A stretch of 64,000 nucleotides of DNA from Tolypocladium sp. Sup5 PDA-1 (GCA_000750105.3 JPHH03000037.1:1-64000); one strand, 5' to 3'; positions 28,760 through 40,068 are shown, counted from the stretch's first letter. The notes: generated from the letters alone by a model not told the origin. Translations and numbers: made by a program.

Positions 28760-30943
28760 CTATCGTGTGTCGAACCTGTCCTTCATCTCTCTGCACAGCG
28801 CCTCAAACTCGTCGGCCGTGCGCGGCGCCTCGCGCGACGACTCGGCGCCGTCCATGACCACGTCCATCAGCCCGCCCCCGCGCAGGCTCTCGTACACGGC
28901 GCTCACCCAGCTGCCAATCGTCTTCTTGCCCTTCGTCGGCAGCCCCCTCCGCGCATTGTACAGCGGGTCGTCGTCGATGCCGCGGTGCAGGGGCACGCCC
29001 AGCGCCGACCGCACCCAGGTGTACAGCTGCGCGCTTCCGTCGCCGAGCTGCGTGGCCACGGCCGACGGGGCGATGACCGGGCCGGGGTGGAACATGGACC
29101 CCGCGACCGCGGAGACGACGGCTGAAAAGTGCCCCCTGAATGACGCCAGCTGGGAGATGGAGCACTCGAGCCCCTCGGCGGCCAGGAACGCGGTGACGGG
29201 CGACACGACGGCCTCAACCACGTGCGATATGCGCTCCTTCCAGGTGTTGGCGTTCCAGTGATACCACGTCGACTCGAGGGCGGGATGCAGCTTCTCCGCG
29301 AGCCTCCCGACGTCCGCGCTCTCCAAGCCCAGCCCGTGCAGGGCTCCGTGCTCCGTGGGGTCCCCGAGCGCCTCCCGCAGCGCCTCGAGGAAGCGCACGT
29401 GGTTCGCGCGCATGTCGACCGCCTGGCACGAGACGTAGATGTGGCAGGCGCACATGTGCGCGACCAGGTCGGCGGCCTCGGTGGTGCGGCGCGCGGTTAT
29501 CAGGGCGAGCGAGTTGATGCCCTGGTTGTGCATCTCGGCCGACATGACGTGCGCCGACACCGGGTGGGCCAGCGCGGCGAGCTCGGACATGTAGGCCGAC
29601 ATATTGACGTCGATGCCCTTCATGGTGTAGTTTTCGCGGGCGCTGGCGTTGAGGTTCGCCTCGAGGCCGTTGTTGGTCGTCGGGCTGATCATCTCCGTCA
29701 CCTGGGAATACAGCATGCGCCCGATCATCTGGAGCGCCAGGCGCGCCTTGTCCATGGCCGACGTCACCACGGCCGCCTGGAAGTTGCCCCCCGAGTAGAC
29801 CTCGCCCCCGGGCGCGCCGTCCCGCTCCGACGCGTCGACCAGGGGGTTGTCCGACGTCGAGTTGAGCTCGACCTCGAGCTGCCGCTGCGCCAGGAGCAGG
29901 TCCTCCAGGTAGGGGCCGATCCACTGGGGAGCCGTGCGCGTGGAGTACCGGTCCTGCCAGAGGCCGTCGCCCGTCCTCCGCCTCGACTCCAGGCCGACGA
30001 CGAACCCGGAGCCCTTGAGGAAGCGCCTGATGTTGCCGGCGGCCTCGATCTGGCCCGGGTGCGGGCGGGCGGCGTGGATGAAGGGCTGCGCCCACTCCAC
30101 GTTGCCGCCCATGGCCTCGGCCGCAAAGGCCGTGAGCATCTGCGACAGGAACGCGAGCCGCTGCGCGTCGTACAGCACGAGGCTGGCCGCCGCCACGGAG
30201 GGGGCCGTGCCGTTGATGAGGCCGAGCGCCTCCTTCGGCCCCAGGCCCGACGGCGCGAGGCCGGTCCGCCGCAGCGCGTCCGGCGAGGGCATCACCTCGG
30301 CCTCCCTGCCCCTGCCCACCTGCACGAACACGTCCGGGTTGCCCGTGACGGCGCCCGCGACGTAGGACATGGGCATGAGGTCCCCCGACGCGGAGATGGT
30401 CCCCCGCAGCGGCACCAGGGGGGTGATGTCGTGGCGCAGGAGGTCGACCAGGCCCTGCAGGACGCTCAGGCGGACGGCGCTGTGGCCGCGCAGGTTCTGG
30501 TTCGCCCGCGCCACGATGGCACCGCGCACCCACTCCGGGGGCATCACGTGGGACGGCTCCCGCTCCGAGTTGCCCGCGGGGTCCTTGTCGGCGCTCGTGA
30601 TGATGGCGCTCTGGGTGTGTTGGAGCAGATGCACCTGCAGGTCGACGAGCTCGTTGGTCCTCGTGTCGGCGCTGCCGCCGAAGCCGGTGTTGACGCCGTA
30701 GACGACCCATTCCCGCGAGAGGTAGGCCGCGAGGGCCTCGACGCCGAGGTCCAGGCGCCTGGCGAGCGCATCGTCGCTGCTGATGGTGGGCTTGACGCCG
30801 TGCCGGGCCACCGCGACGATGGACGCGATGTCGAGGCTGTTTCCGTCCAGCACGACGGCCTTTTTCCCGTCCCTGAGGTCCCGCAGCCGGCGCCAGATCT
30901 GGAGCGTCGCGCTGGTGTGCGCAGATGTCTTGGGGCCCGTCAT
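28760..30943 (-). CDS. phenylalanine ammonia-lyase (PAL/HAL family)
   Basis: Single exon, 727 residues from the first in-frame ATG; the open frame continues upstream to 31054 but without an ATG. PAL deaminates L-Phe to trans-cinnamate. The autocatalytic MIO prosthetic group forms from Ala185-Ser186-Gly187 in TISASGDLMPMSY. The catalytic Tyr82 is in YGVNTGFGGSADTRT. Other family segments are NQNLRGHSA, LINGTAPSVAAA, SDNPLVD and the NNQG-like HNQGINSLALI. The substrate-selectivity pair is His109-Thr110 (LLQHTQSA). A His at the first position is associated with tyrosine acceptance in dual-specificity yeast PALs, so TAL activity is possible. No cluster partner is obvious. Confidence 0.93.
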   Translation of the reverse strand: MTGPKTSAHTSATLQIWRRLRDLRDGKKAVVLDGNSLDIASIVAVARHGVKPTISSDDALARRLDLGVEALAAYLSREWVVYGVNTGFGGSADTRTNELVDLQVHLLQHTQSAIITSADKDPAGNSEREPSHVMPPEWVRGAIVARANQNLRGHSAVRLSVLQGLVDLLRHDITPLVPLRGTISASGDLMPMSYVAGAVTGNPDVFVQVGRGREAEVMPSPDALRRTGLAPSGLGPKEALGLINGTAPSVAAASLVLYDAQRLAFLSQMLTAFAAEAMGGNVEWAQPFIHAARPHPGQIEAAGNIRRFLKGSGFVVGLESRRRTGDGLWQDRYSTRTAPQWIGPYLEDLLLAQRQLEVELNSTSDNPLVDASERDGAPGGEVYSGGNFQAAVVTSAMDKARLALQMIGRMLYSQVTEMISPTTNNGLEANLNASARENYTMKGIDVNMSAYMSELAALAHPVSAHVMSAEMHNQGINSLALITARRTTEAADLVAHMCACHIYVSCQAVDMRANHVRFLEALREALGDPTEHGALHGLGLESADVGRLAEKLHPALESTWYHWNANTWKERISHVVEAVVSPVTAFLAAEGLECSISQLASFRGHFSAVVSAVAGSMFHPGPVIAPSAVATQLGDGSAQLYTWVRSALGVPLHRGIDDDPLYNARRGLPTKGKKTIGSWVSAVYESLRGGGLMDVVMDGAESSREAPRTADEFEALCREMKDRFDTR

Positions 30944-32703
30944 GGTCAGGGTGCGCGGTATCGATGGCGAGCCTCGGGAGCGAGTGTAGAGGCCAGCGGC
31001 AGCTCGACTCGGTGTCGAGGGCTTTTCAGGCACGCGGGTCGGCAATGCGCTCACGAAACCCCGTGATCCGGCCCTCGGCTCGCTCGAGAGAACAAAGGAC
31101 CTGCGAGTCGTGATGGTGGTGGTCGGTGCTCGCGCAACTCCCGAAAGCGGTGCGGGTGTCGTCGCGCAAGAGCCGGCGTGTGGATGAATGGTCCCCTGCG
31201 ACCCGCGAACAATGAATGGGAGAGGATGCAGAGGAGAGGGGAGCGAGGGCGTCTATTGTCCTCCCCGGGCGTCGTTTGTGAAAAGAACGGTGAGTGGGAC
31301 CGAATCACTCGATCTAGGATCTGCCATCAGGTCCATCCCGGTCCGGTTCGCGTGGGTGGCGCCAGCCTCGCGTGTTGAGTGGCCCGGCGGCTCAGGTTCG
31401 AGAGGAAAGTTTGCGGCGAGTTGCGACTGCGACTGCTAGGCTGCACGCCCAACGGGCGCCACATCCCGACACGATAAGTGACGGCTCGGTCGAGCCTCTG
31501 GGCCCGGCTCAACGGTCGCACGGTCGCGCAGGATTTCGTTCCCCTGTCGCTGCGTGGCTCCGATTATGACACGCGTCCGGCGGCGATCTGCCGCACGGCG
31601 CTACGGGTGCGGACTACCTTATTCCAGTCGCTTTACCCCGAGACGCATCGTCTGCCCGTTCCTCCTCTGCCGAGTGCCGAATGCGTGGTTTAGTTTCAGC
31701 ACCGCCCGCTGCCGTCTAAGCCATTGAATAGCGCAATTTCTAGTCTGCGATATCCAAATCTCTCGTGCTCCGCAGCTCGGGTCACGCGGCTCGGCTCGAT
31801 GCAGCTGTCTAGGTAGCCACACGAGTTGCCTGAAGCGCCCCGAGTCGTCCGACGCGTCCTGCGGCGGCAGACGTGAGCCGCTTTTGGAAGCAGCTGCGAT
31901 TCGCTCGTAGCCGTGGCCGGGGCTTCCACCCGGCTCCGATGACCCAGTATTCCCGGGAATCCCGGCTCACGGACCGCTTGGACCTATGGTAGCGTCGTAT
32001 CGGTCCAGCAGACATGACAGGTCGACGACTGTGTCGTCTAGCCTCCGTTTTGACTTTCTGCTCGCCCTGTTTGGGCCGCCTTGGGATCGATAACCGCCTG
32101 GTCACCATCGACGGGCCCGCGAGCTCGGTTAGCACCCGTGAGCAGATGGTGGGCGGCAAGGGCGGCTACCTGTCCGGCCTTGTGCTCCGCTGATTGTGTC
32201 TTATATCCTTGTTCATTGTAACATGCAAGTACACATACACGTGCTAATCAGTACATGTACAGCCGCTGGGTCTCCCGGCGGTGTATTATGCCCGTCTCCT
32301 CGGCGCTCAACCATCTCCCTCACGCATGACCGCTCTTATGATGCCCTGACCGTGCCACTGCCAATCCGCGTCGCCTACTCGTCGTCAAAGGGTGCCGGAG
32401 AAAAAACGCCTCTGCTATGATATGAGGTCCAAAATGCCAAACCATGCCGCCGCGCTGGGGTCGCATGCAGTTCGTGAAGATGACAGAGGGAAGCAGAAAA
32501 GAACGAGAAAAATGCTCAATCAAAAGGTCGACGGCCAGCAAAGGTGGTATCTGGGGGGTCCTACGCCGACGCGAATCGGATTGAAATGCTGAAAATAAAA
32601 GGTCGGGTCGATGGAGCCCGCGGGGAGCGTCCAAATGCCATGCAAGTGGTGGGGGTGAATGGGGTCTGGCCCGCGTTGCTGTCAAAAGCCAGGGCGTCGC
32701 GTA
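30944..32703. other. long intergenic region, no supported gene
   Basis: 1.76 kb between the PAL start and the DBF4 3' end. Only short overlapping frames without motifs are present. CT/GA-rich stretches upstream of PAL (31050-31450) are probably promoter and leader. Confidence 0.4.
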
Positions 32704-34811
32704 TTACCACGTCTCGTCGTCTTCAGAGTCGCCGTCCGAGTATTTCGGCATGCGTTTCAGCTGCGCCAGCAGCGAGTCGAGGTCGTTCCAGTTCTCGTCG
32801 TTTTCGGCAAACTTGCGGTGTTTTCGAGACAAAATGTGCTATCGACGCGGTCAGCCATGTCAGTCAGTCGGGCCATCGAGGGAAACCCACCTCGTCAAAG
32901 TCTCGGAATTTGTCCTGGCAGTTTTCGCAGTAGCCGGGCTTCAGGTCCTTCTTGCTCTTCAGGGGCTGCGACTGCGACCTCTTGTCCTTGCCCTCCGTTG
33001 TCCGCTGGGAGTCGTCGTCTTGGTGCACGGTCCTGGAGGTGTGCCGCCCCATGGTCGTCGATCGGCTAGATGCGACGTCCATTGAAACCTCCGCGAGGCG
33101 ACGGGAGCTGGGGTCCTGAGACGCAGGGTTCGCCTTTTGCAGCACCTTCCTCTGCAGGCCGTGGACCTCCTTGCTGGTACCCGCCTTGGCGCCGTTGATG
33201 CCGGACGTGGACGAAATCATCTGCGAGCGGATGGCCGAGGTGACGTTTGAGGGTTGCATGCCCGACGCCACGGGCTCGCCGGCAAAGAGCCGAGCGCCCT
33301 CGGCGCGGCTGGTAAAGGCGTTTTGCGTCGGCCGCAGCTCTGCCTGCTTGGACATGGCCGCCTTGGCAGGGTTGAACACGTCCGTGGGCGTGACGGCACG
33401 CGCGACCCTGTTGTGGCCGTCCTCCATCTCCGTCAGCGTCCGCTTGCCAGTCACCGGCTTGGCCATGGGGATCTCGGGGGGCTTGAGGATCGGCACGGGA
33501 TCCTCCCTCTTGGCGGCGGCTGCTGCCGCGGCGCGTGCCTTTTCGCGCTCACGCGTCTTCCGGTGGTCCTTTTCGGGCACTTCAATCTCCTCGACAAAGG
33601 GGCAGCGTCCGTTGCCGACGCTCCGGAACTGGGGCCACTCGCCGTCCGCCTTGTTGGCGACCTTGGGGTACTCGCGGACCATCATGGGCTTTTGCTTCTC
33701 GTCCATGTCCCAGACGTAGATGTACGGCCCTTTAAAGTACACCAGTTCCCTGTTGACGGCGGTCGGGTCTCGGTCCGACGGCCCGTTGATGCGCTCGTTG
33801 TGCAGGAGCTGGAGCAGGTTGGGCTCGTGCGAGCCCTTGGACAGGCCGTAATGGCTCCTCACGGTGGACGTCCGGGACGCGGGGTAGCTGGCCTGGTGGC
33901 CTTCGGATTCCAGCAGCACGGAGAGCATGGTTTGGAACTTTTCCAGGGACCAGATCTTCTTGCCCATCTCTCGAGCCTTGTGGAGGACATCGTTGTTGCG
34001 AGGCTTGGTGCGTCTGGCGGGATCCTCCAGCTGCTGGGACGGGGCGGGCGCCTGCCGAAAGTCGAACAGGAGCTTCCGTCGAGCGGCGGTGTTCCTATCC
34101 AGCAGAGAGGGGTTGATCGTCTGGGGCTGTTCTTCGGCCTGCCGCTGCTCCTGCTGCTGCGGCTCTACGGGCGCGGCCTCGGCGCCGCCCTGGGCAGCGG
34201 CTTCGGGTCGCTCGGCGGGAATCGACCGTGTCGTGATGACGTGCGTCACGTCAATGGAGAAGAAGGGCTCCTGACGCTGAAGAGGAGTGTGAGCGCGTTT
34301 GATCGTAGCGACGGGGCAGGGCAGGGTGGCTTACAGCGCCAAAGTACGTGACCCGCTTGGTCAGTTTTGCCCGGACGTCGTCGGGGATGCTCTCAAAGTA
34401 AAACACCATCTTTGGAAACTTTCCCCTGTAGTGCTTCTTCCAGACCTCCTTCTCGGTGTCGACGTCCTGCCCGGCTCTCGCGGACGCCGACTGCGCCGTC
34501 GCCGCCCTCGAGGCACGCTCCCTGGCGGCCGTCGCGCGAGCGGCGGAGGCGGCGGCGACAGCACCACGCTGCACGAGGATGTGCGTGCGGGACGAAGCCG
34601 TCGTCTTGGACGGGGACCGGACGGCGCGCTGGCTGCCGTTCTCGAGGGCCTGCTTCTTCACCGGAGGGGGCTGTCCGTACGGCTCCTCACGCTGGACGTT
34701 GGCGTACGAGCGTTTCTGCTTGGCGTAGCCGGCCAGGGCCGCCGAGGGCCCGCGCAGCGGCGAGTTGGCAACATTGGGGTTGCTGGTGAGGGGGATTCGC
34801 CGCGAGGACAT
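32704..34811 (-). CDS. dbf4: Dbf4/Dfp1-type regulatory subunit of Cdc7 (DDK) kinase
   Basis: Three exons, 34811-34335, 34270-32891 and 32838-32704 (introns 64 and 52 nt), giving 663 residues. The start MSSRRIPLTSNP follows fungal homologues. An N-terminal BRCT-like region (motif N) spans exon 1 and the start of exon 2 (VTYFGA joined to EPFFSIDVTHVITT). A central motif M/HIM1-like segment includes LVYFKGPYIYVWDMDEKQKP. The C-terminal zinc finger is CENCQDKFRDFDE joined across the last intron to HILSRKHRKFAEND, a C-x2-C...H-x5-H pattern completed only after splicing. Dbf4 activates Cdc7 to phosphorylate MCM at replication origins. The linker regions are Ser/Thr/Lys-rich and likely disordered. 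Confidence 0.92.
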
Positions 34812-35691
34812 GGCCGCTAGGGGGACTGGCGAGGGAGATAGAGATACGGTGGCCATATACCTTTCCAGTCGGCATGCTCCGGGGCCGGGACTGAACACGA
34901 CCTGGCAGGGCACGCGTGTTGGCCCTGTGCTGGGTCCGCGGCGTTGCGTTGGCTTTGCCTCGCACCACGGCACTGCGGACGAAGGCGTGGGGGGGCTGGG
35001 ATCCAAGGCAAACCGTGACTAGCACGCGACGTGCAAGGGTCGGACACGTCGAGGGAGCAGGCTCACAGATATCGATGCTACCGCGACATCGAAGAGCCTC
35101 GCGAGGCCGTGAGGGGGCAAGCAGGGCCGTCTCAGCGCAGTCTGGCCCGCGGCGTGTTGATGCGTCTGGGGGATGGCGGCGAGGAGAGGCGGTGGTTGTG
35201 CGTGAAGAAACGAGACGTCCCTTTGGAGGAGCTCCAGAGTCTGGTGTTGATGGGGCCTTCGCGCTTGGCATAACAGCGCTATGCCTGTTCGGCGCGGTGC
35301 CAAAAACACGCACGGGCCAACCCGCCTCACCAGCAACCGGCTGTGCTGCGGGGGCGTTGCGCTGTTGCCCTGGGCGCTGCGCCGAAGCTCAGGTAATCAG
35401 GCGGGGTCGGGTCTTGTATAACTCGCTGATGCGCGCCTGCATAACGGCCCTTGCTCCACTGGGCCAATGCCTGCCCGTTCCAGAAATGCAGACGCAGCCT
35501 CGTCGTCACCACCGGCATCGTCTGCACGCTCGCTCGACAGCTCACTGGTTCTTGCCATCATGCTCAGATAACGGGCCATTGCTCCCTTTACTTGCCAAAG
35601 GCGGCGACATCCGTGAGAGCTGCTCCATCGCGGACAACCAACATGCGCCTGCCGTGTCGCGTTCGCCCAGAGATTATCCTGCGTCCCTAAA
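34812..35691. promoter_or_regulatory. divergent promoter region, DBF4 and ICP55
   Basis: 880 bp between opposite start codons. No gene is supported; the frames here are short and motif-free. It should contain both promoters. Confidence 0.4.
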
Positions 35692-37197
35692 ATGAAGCTC
35701 CCGCGGCCACCATTCCGGAGCGCATCAGTCCTCCGAACCGCCGCTCCGCGATCAGGCAGACTCCACACAAACACAGCATCCCATGCGAGGAGACGCTACG
35801 CCTCCGTCGCGGCGGGCGACCTCAGGTTTGGGCAGCCCGTCTACGAGACGCACCCCCACATCCTCAAGCCCGGCGAGCGTGAGTCCCTCCACTCTTCCAA
35901 CGCCGCGGCTGCTGACGTCCCCTTCACAGTGACGCCGGGAATCACCGCCCAGGAATATGCCGACCGCCGGGCCGCCCTCGCCGACGCCATGGCCGAGGGC
36001 GGCGTCGCCGTCCTGCACGCCGCCTCCCTCCAGTACAAGTCCGGCGCCGTCTTCCACCCGTACCGGCAAGAGTCCAACTTCCTGTGGCTGACGGGCTGGA
36101 ACGAGGCCGACGCCGTTGCCGTCGTCGAGAAGACGGGCCCGAAATGGGGCGACTACGTCTTCCGCATGTTCGTCAAGCGCAAGGACCCCCGCGAGGAGCA
36201 GTGGTCCGGCTACCGCAACGGCATCGAGGCCGCCGAGGACGTCTTCAACGCGGACGAGGCGCGGCCGATAGAGAGCGCCGAGACGGTGCTCCCGCAGATG
36301 CTCGAGTCGGCCAAGCTCGTCTACGCGGACGTCCAGGGGGCCAAGGCGTCCAGCAGCTCGCTGTGGAAGTTCTTCGCCGGCAGGGACTCGGGCCCTGCCA
36401 AGACGCCGCTGTACCCCGTCATGAACAGGCTGCGCGTGGTCAAGAGCCCGGCCGAGGTGGCCAACATGAGAAAGGCCGGCCAGATGTCCGGGCGCGCCAT
36501 CACCGAGGCCATGCGGCGGCCGTGGGCGAGGGAAAAGGACCTGCACGCCTTCCTCGACTACCAGTTCATCACCAACGGCTGCGAGGGCCCGGCGTACATC
36601 CCCGTCGTCGCCGGCGGGGAGCGCGGCAACTGCATCCACTACACGGTCAACGACAGCACCTTCAAGGACGGCGAGTTCATCCTCATCGACGCCGGCGGCG
36701 AGTACGGCACCTACGTCACCGACATCTCGCGCACGTGGCCCGTCTCGGGCAAGTTCTCGGCCGCCCAGCGCGACCTCTACGAAGCCGTCCTCCGGGTCCA
36801 GCGCACCGGCGTCTCCCTGTGCCGCGAGTCGGCGCACATGTCCCTCGAGGACATCCACGGCGTCACCGCCCGCGGGCTCGTCGACCAGCTCAGGGCCATC
36901 GGCTTCGACGTGTCCATGGGCTCCATCGACCAGCTGTTCCCGCACCACGTGGGCCACTACATCGGGCTCGACGTGCACGACTGCCCGGGCTTCAGCCGCA
37001 GGGAGACGCTGCGGCGCGGCCACTGCGTCACCGTCGAGCCCGGCGTGTACGTGCCCGACGACGAGCGCTGGCCGAAGCACTTTCGGGGCATGGGCATCCG
37101 CATCGAGGACAGCGTGTGCGTGGACGAGGAGTCGCCGTACATTCTCTCGACGGAGGCTGTCAAGGAGGTGGACGATATCGAGGCGCTGAGGGCGTAG
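35692..37197 (+). CDS. icp55: mitochondrial intermediate-cleaving peptidase Icp55 (aminopeptidase P family)
   Basis: Two exons, 35692-35878 and 35930-37197, giving 484 residues. The 51-nt intron (GTGAGT donor, CTGAC branch, ACAG acceptor) is in frame; its removal joins KPGE to LTPGITAQEYADRR. Icp55 removes one destabilising residue after MPP cleavage of imported mitochondrial precursors. The first 40 residues are Arg/Ser/Ala-rich without acids, a good mitochondrial presequence. An N-terminal creatinase-like domain (FLWLTGWNEADA) precedes the pita-bread metallopeptidase fold. Metal ligands are seen in LIDAGGEYGTYVTDISRTW (two Asp), HHVGHYIGLDVHD (His), TVEPGVYV (Glu) and GIRIEDSV (Glu). Confidence 0.92.
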   Translation: MKLPRPPFRSASVLRTAAPRSGRLHTNTASHARRRYASVAAGDLRFGQPVYETHPHILKPGERESLHSSNAAAADVPFTVTPGITAQEYADRRAALADAMAEGGVAVLHAASLQYKSGAVFHPYRQESNFLWLTGWNEADAVAVVEKTGPKWGDYVFRMFVKRKDPREEQWSGYRNGIEAAEDVFNADEARPIESAETVLPQMLESAKLVYADVQGAKASSSSLWKFFAGRDSGPAKTPLYPVMNRLRVVKSPAEVANMRKAGQMSGRAITEAMRRPWAREKDLHAFLDYQFITNGCEGPAYIPVVAGGERGNCIHYTVNDSTFKDGEFILIDAGGEYGTYVTDISRTWPVSGKFSAAQRDLYEAVLRVQRTGVSLCRESAHMSLEDIHGVTARGLVDQLRAIGFDVSMGSIDQLFPHHVGHYIGLDVHDCPGFSRRETLRRGHCVTVEPGVYVPDDERWPKHFRGMGIRIEDSVCVDEESPYILSTEAVKEVDDIEALRA

Positions 37198-38818
37198 AGA
37201 TGCAAGGGTGGTGTATAATGGCATGTAAAATGCCCTGTAACGCTGTACAAAAAACATAATCTCCGAGTCTAGTTGGCTGTAAACATAATCTCCGGGACAA
37301 CATGTGGAATGCAGTTGCAAAAGTCTTGGCCGTGGGGTTCGTTGGCGCTCATTGGATGCGATGATGGTGGGCCGTGGTTCTGAAGGTTGGCGCGGGAGCT
37401 GTTGGAGAGTGCATGCACAGGCATTGGATGTAAACACCTGCTCTTTGATAGCAACAGTCACGGGGCGGCGTGGGCGACAAAGGAATAGAGATTGCCTGCT
37501 CTCGCGTGAGCCAAACAACGATGGCAAACGCGCACGCGGCCATGGGGTTCTTGTGCTTGCTGGTTTCTTGCCTAAATCCGTTACCTCGGTTTGGTGTCGA
37601 AGCAAGCACATGCGACGGGCAGTTCGTTGGAAACAGGGAGCTAGGCCTACTCTTTTTGCGTTTTCTTTATTTTCTTAGTCAGGGGTCTGTACCAACACCA
37701 AAACAAATTGGACTAATGATTTTATGTACGAATGCCTAAACAACGGTATATATCTTCTCTTCTTACCTCTAGACGCATCACATGTTTCATAGGATAGCGG
37801 GCTTGTGTTGGGAGTTCCATCCCTACGACCTGCCTTCGCAAACAAGGGATTGTGACGGTTTGGTTCCCAAGGGATAAACCAGAGGTATGCCTTAGTAGAA
37901 AGGTTAGGGCGTCGGGTCACGTAGGTGATCGATCGTATGTCCCGGACAGTAGATCGTAACCAAGATATAACAAGTACAACGTGTTAAAAGCTAGCTAGGT
38001 ATCTATGCTATAGTAAGGAAATTGGGGGTGTCTATATACTGAGGTGTTCACCCGTGCATCACCGACCACCGAGTGAACTCCCGTGTGCTATTCGGCTAGT
38101 GTTCACTGAACACCCAGTGAATACTCGCACACCATGGTCCTCATTAGCACATTGTTCCGACTATTGTTCGGCGCAACCTGCATTAGCGCTGCACAGCCGG
38201 CCCATCCCGTGGCCCGTTAGCCTAGGTCGTAACAGGGATGCGCTTTGGCAACGCATTTACATGAGGGTCCGAAGGTGATCTAGCGCCATGTCAGCTTCAT
38301 AGCATGGGATATCCGACTGATTCTTGAAAGCCCGCCAATGCGAGACCTGAAGCCTCGCTGTGAAACATTATCACTGCGGCGATTTCGCCGACCAGGGCAA
38401 GACGGAGGCCGAATCCGATGCCGCGGGGATTTATCAGTTTCACTCCCCGAAAGCGGTCTATAGACTAAAGAACTCTATACTTGCAGTGCTAATCTTGGGA
38501 TAATAAGGCTCCGCGGGTCTTCCTGTTGAGGCCTCTTCAAAGGCTTTATGTGAGAAGCGTGGCCAGGAGGTACAGGCTGGCAGGGGTCAAAAGGTACCAG
38601 GTACCAGTGTGTCATTCGCGTTTCACCGACCAGACGGTCGGGACTCGCCACGTAGTCATGGGGGACTCCCCCTTCGACTCTGCAGAGGGAATCTTCCCTC
38701 TGCAAGATTCAGTCTCTGAGAGTCTCTGCAGGACAGAGAGGATAGACAGCACTGAATGCCAAGCCGTTGTACTCTCCTATCTTCGATACCTAACTAGAGG
38801 TATTCTATGACTATCCCC
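37198..38818. other. gene-poor stretch, partly TA-rich
   Basis: No gene supported over 1.6 kb. From about 37700 the sequence becomes TA-rich and resembles the degraded DNA at the left end of the window. Repeated GTTCAC/GTGAAC-type half-sites occur at 38044-38120. A strong hairpin sits at 38681-38704. Confidence 0.35.
38681..38704. repeat. perfect 10-bp inverted repeat (hairpin)
   Basis: TGCAGAGGGA, a 4-nt ATCT loop, then TCCCTCTGCA: perfectly complementary 10-nt arms. No T run follows, and fungal genes do not use intrinsic terminators, so it may be a relic of a mobile element or an RNA structure. Confidence 0.6.
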
Positions 38819-40068
38819 TTACACTTTAGCTACTAGCCCATACTCAGACCGCTTCACTACCCTCGGAAAGGGGCCAGGTCCTGGATAAAGGTGCGACTTC
38901 CATCTATGATCGTTGATAGAATATCCACTGCCAAGATCCTTCCACGTAGTTAGAGTAATAACTCGCCCTTTAGTATTAGGGAGCTTATTATTGGGGAGAT
39001 CGTAGGCGCTCAAGGCACAGTCTGTGTAGCATAGCCCGCAACCTTTAACCCGGTATAGGTCGGAATGTAGAAAAGACCAAGCTTCGCTAATAGGGCGAGT
39101 GCTCCAGATGCGGTCATGGCGTGATTGGAGAGTAGAGCAATAGCGCTCGGTCCAGTGCTGGTGGCTACAGCCATAACGCAACGCCCATTCCCTTTCGAGG
39201 AGTTATACGACTTTGGGGGCGGCGTCCCGGAGACCCGCCAAGCCTATACATGGGAATATAAGTTTCCCAGTCTTTGCAATAAGGCGCCCGTTGACGATTT
39301 GACGATTTGACATTGAGTAGTAGAAATAAGCTTTGGGTATCGGGATTTATCGAAATATTCGTATCGGAAGCTCGATGATAGGGTCTCTGCGGAGTTTGAC
39401 CACCCGTGTCGATAGCATCTCATTACCCCAGCTATCATATTGAAGTGGAGCTGCAAGGGAAGAAAAGCGGATGCGATTTGGCATGTTTCGAGTAGGGCTA
39501 CCGAGCCCGCGCTACTAAACTGAGCACAAGGTCGGATAGCTACCCCAGAATCAAAGTACCATCCGAGGGGAAGGGATAGGTGAGGCGGATGGAAGACTTG
39601 GCATTGGGGGCAGAGAACGTCGGCCGGCCGCACACCATCTCTCTCTAAGCGAATAAGAAAGTCGAAGCGCGTAGCACCCTCTAGCTGCAAAGACCCTCGG
39701 CCTAGATTGCGGAGCCAGGTTCGGCTAACGAGGGCTAACGAAGCTCGGTCTATTGGAGACATATGAGAGGTAATCTCGAGAATGAGCTCTGCCGCGAGAC
39801 TCTCGAGCGGAGACGGGCTGCCTCCATGTTGCAACCTGCGGTGGCCAGTTGAAGGGGCAGGAAGGCGGGGCCTTTCGATAGAAGGGCCGGTGAGGCGGTG
39901 CTTGGATTCTCGATAGTCTTCTGGAGAGTCTTCCGGAAGCCGGGAGTAGCCTTGATGATACTTGAAAAGGCGGGACAGAAGCGACGTCATGGCTACGGTG
40001 TGATGCCGCTGTGGAGTGGAAGGGGTAGAGGAAGAGGAAGAAGAAGGAACAATCAAAATGTAAAGCAT
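38819..40068 (-). pseudogene. F-box protein gene broken by an 8-bp tandem duplication
   Basis: A 274-codon minus-strand frame (40068-39244) has an F-box at about residues 86-120 (LESLAAELILEITSHMSPID onward) and a CPQC...FHPP segment common in fungal F-box families. It stops prematurely. At 39293-39308 the plus strand reads GACGATTT twice in tandem. Removing one copy would restore the frame into a downstream reading of about 30 codons, ending at a TAA (39205-39203), followed in the same frame by a further 120-codon segment. That segment has paired Cys motifs (KGCGLCYTDC) and TTWKDLGSGYS, typical of the C-terminal part of such proteins. The gene therefore looks interrupted by a frameshift and a nonsense codon. 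An alternative start is the Met at 39990. An unrecognised intron cannot be fully excluded. Confidence 0.6.

Noticed and set aside
30944..31054. PAL extended upstream by 37 residues
   Set aside because: The extension begins with GTG; the first ATG is at 30943 and gives a normal PAL length.
29222..31066. 614-codon plus-strand frame opposite PAL
   Set aside because: Antisense of a gene with an intact MIO site and family motifs; its composition is Arg/Val/Gly-rich without any domain.
35752..37611. 619-codon minus-strand frame opposite Icp55
   Set aside because: Shadow of the metallopeptidase coding strand, which has all metal ligands.
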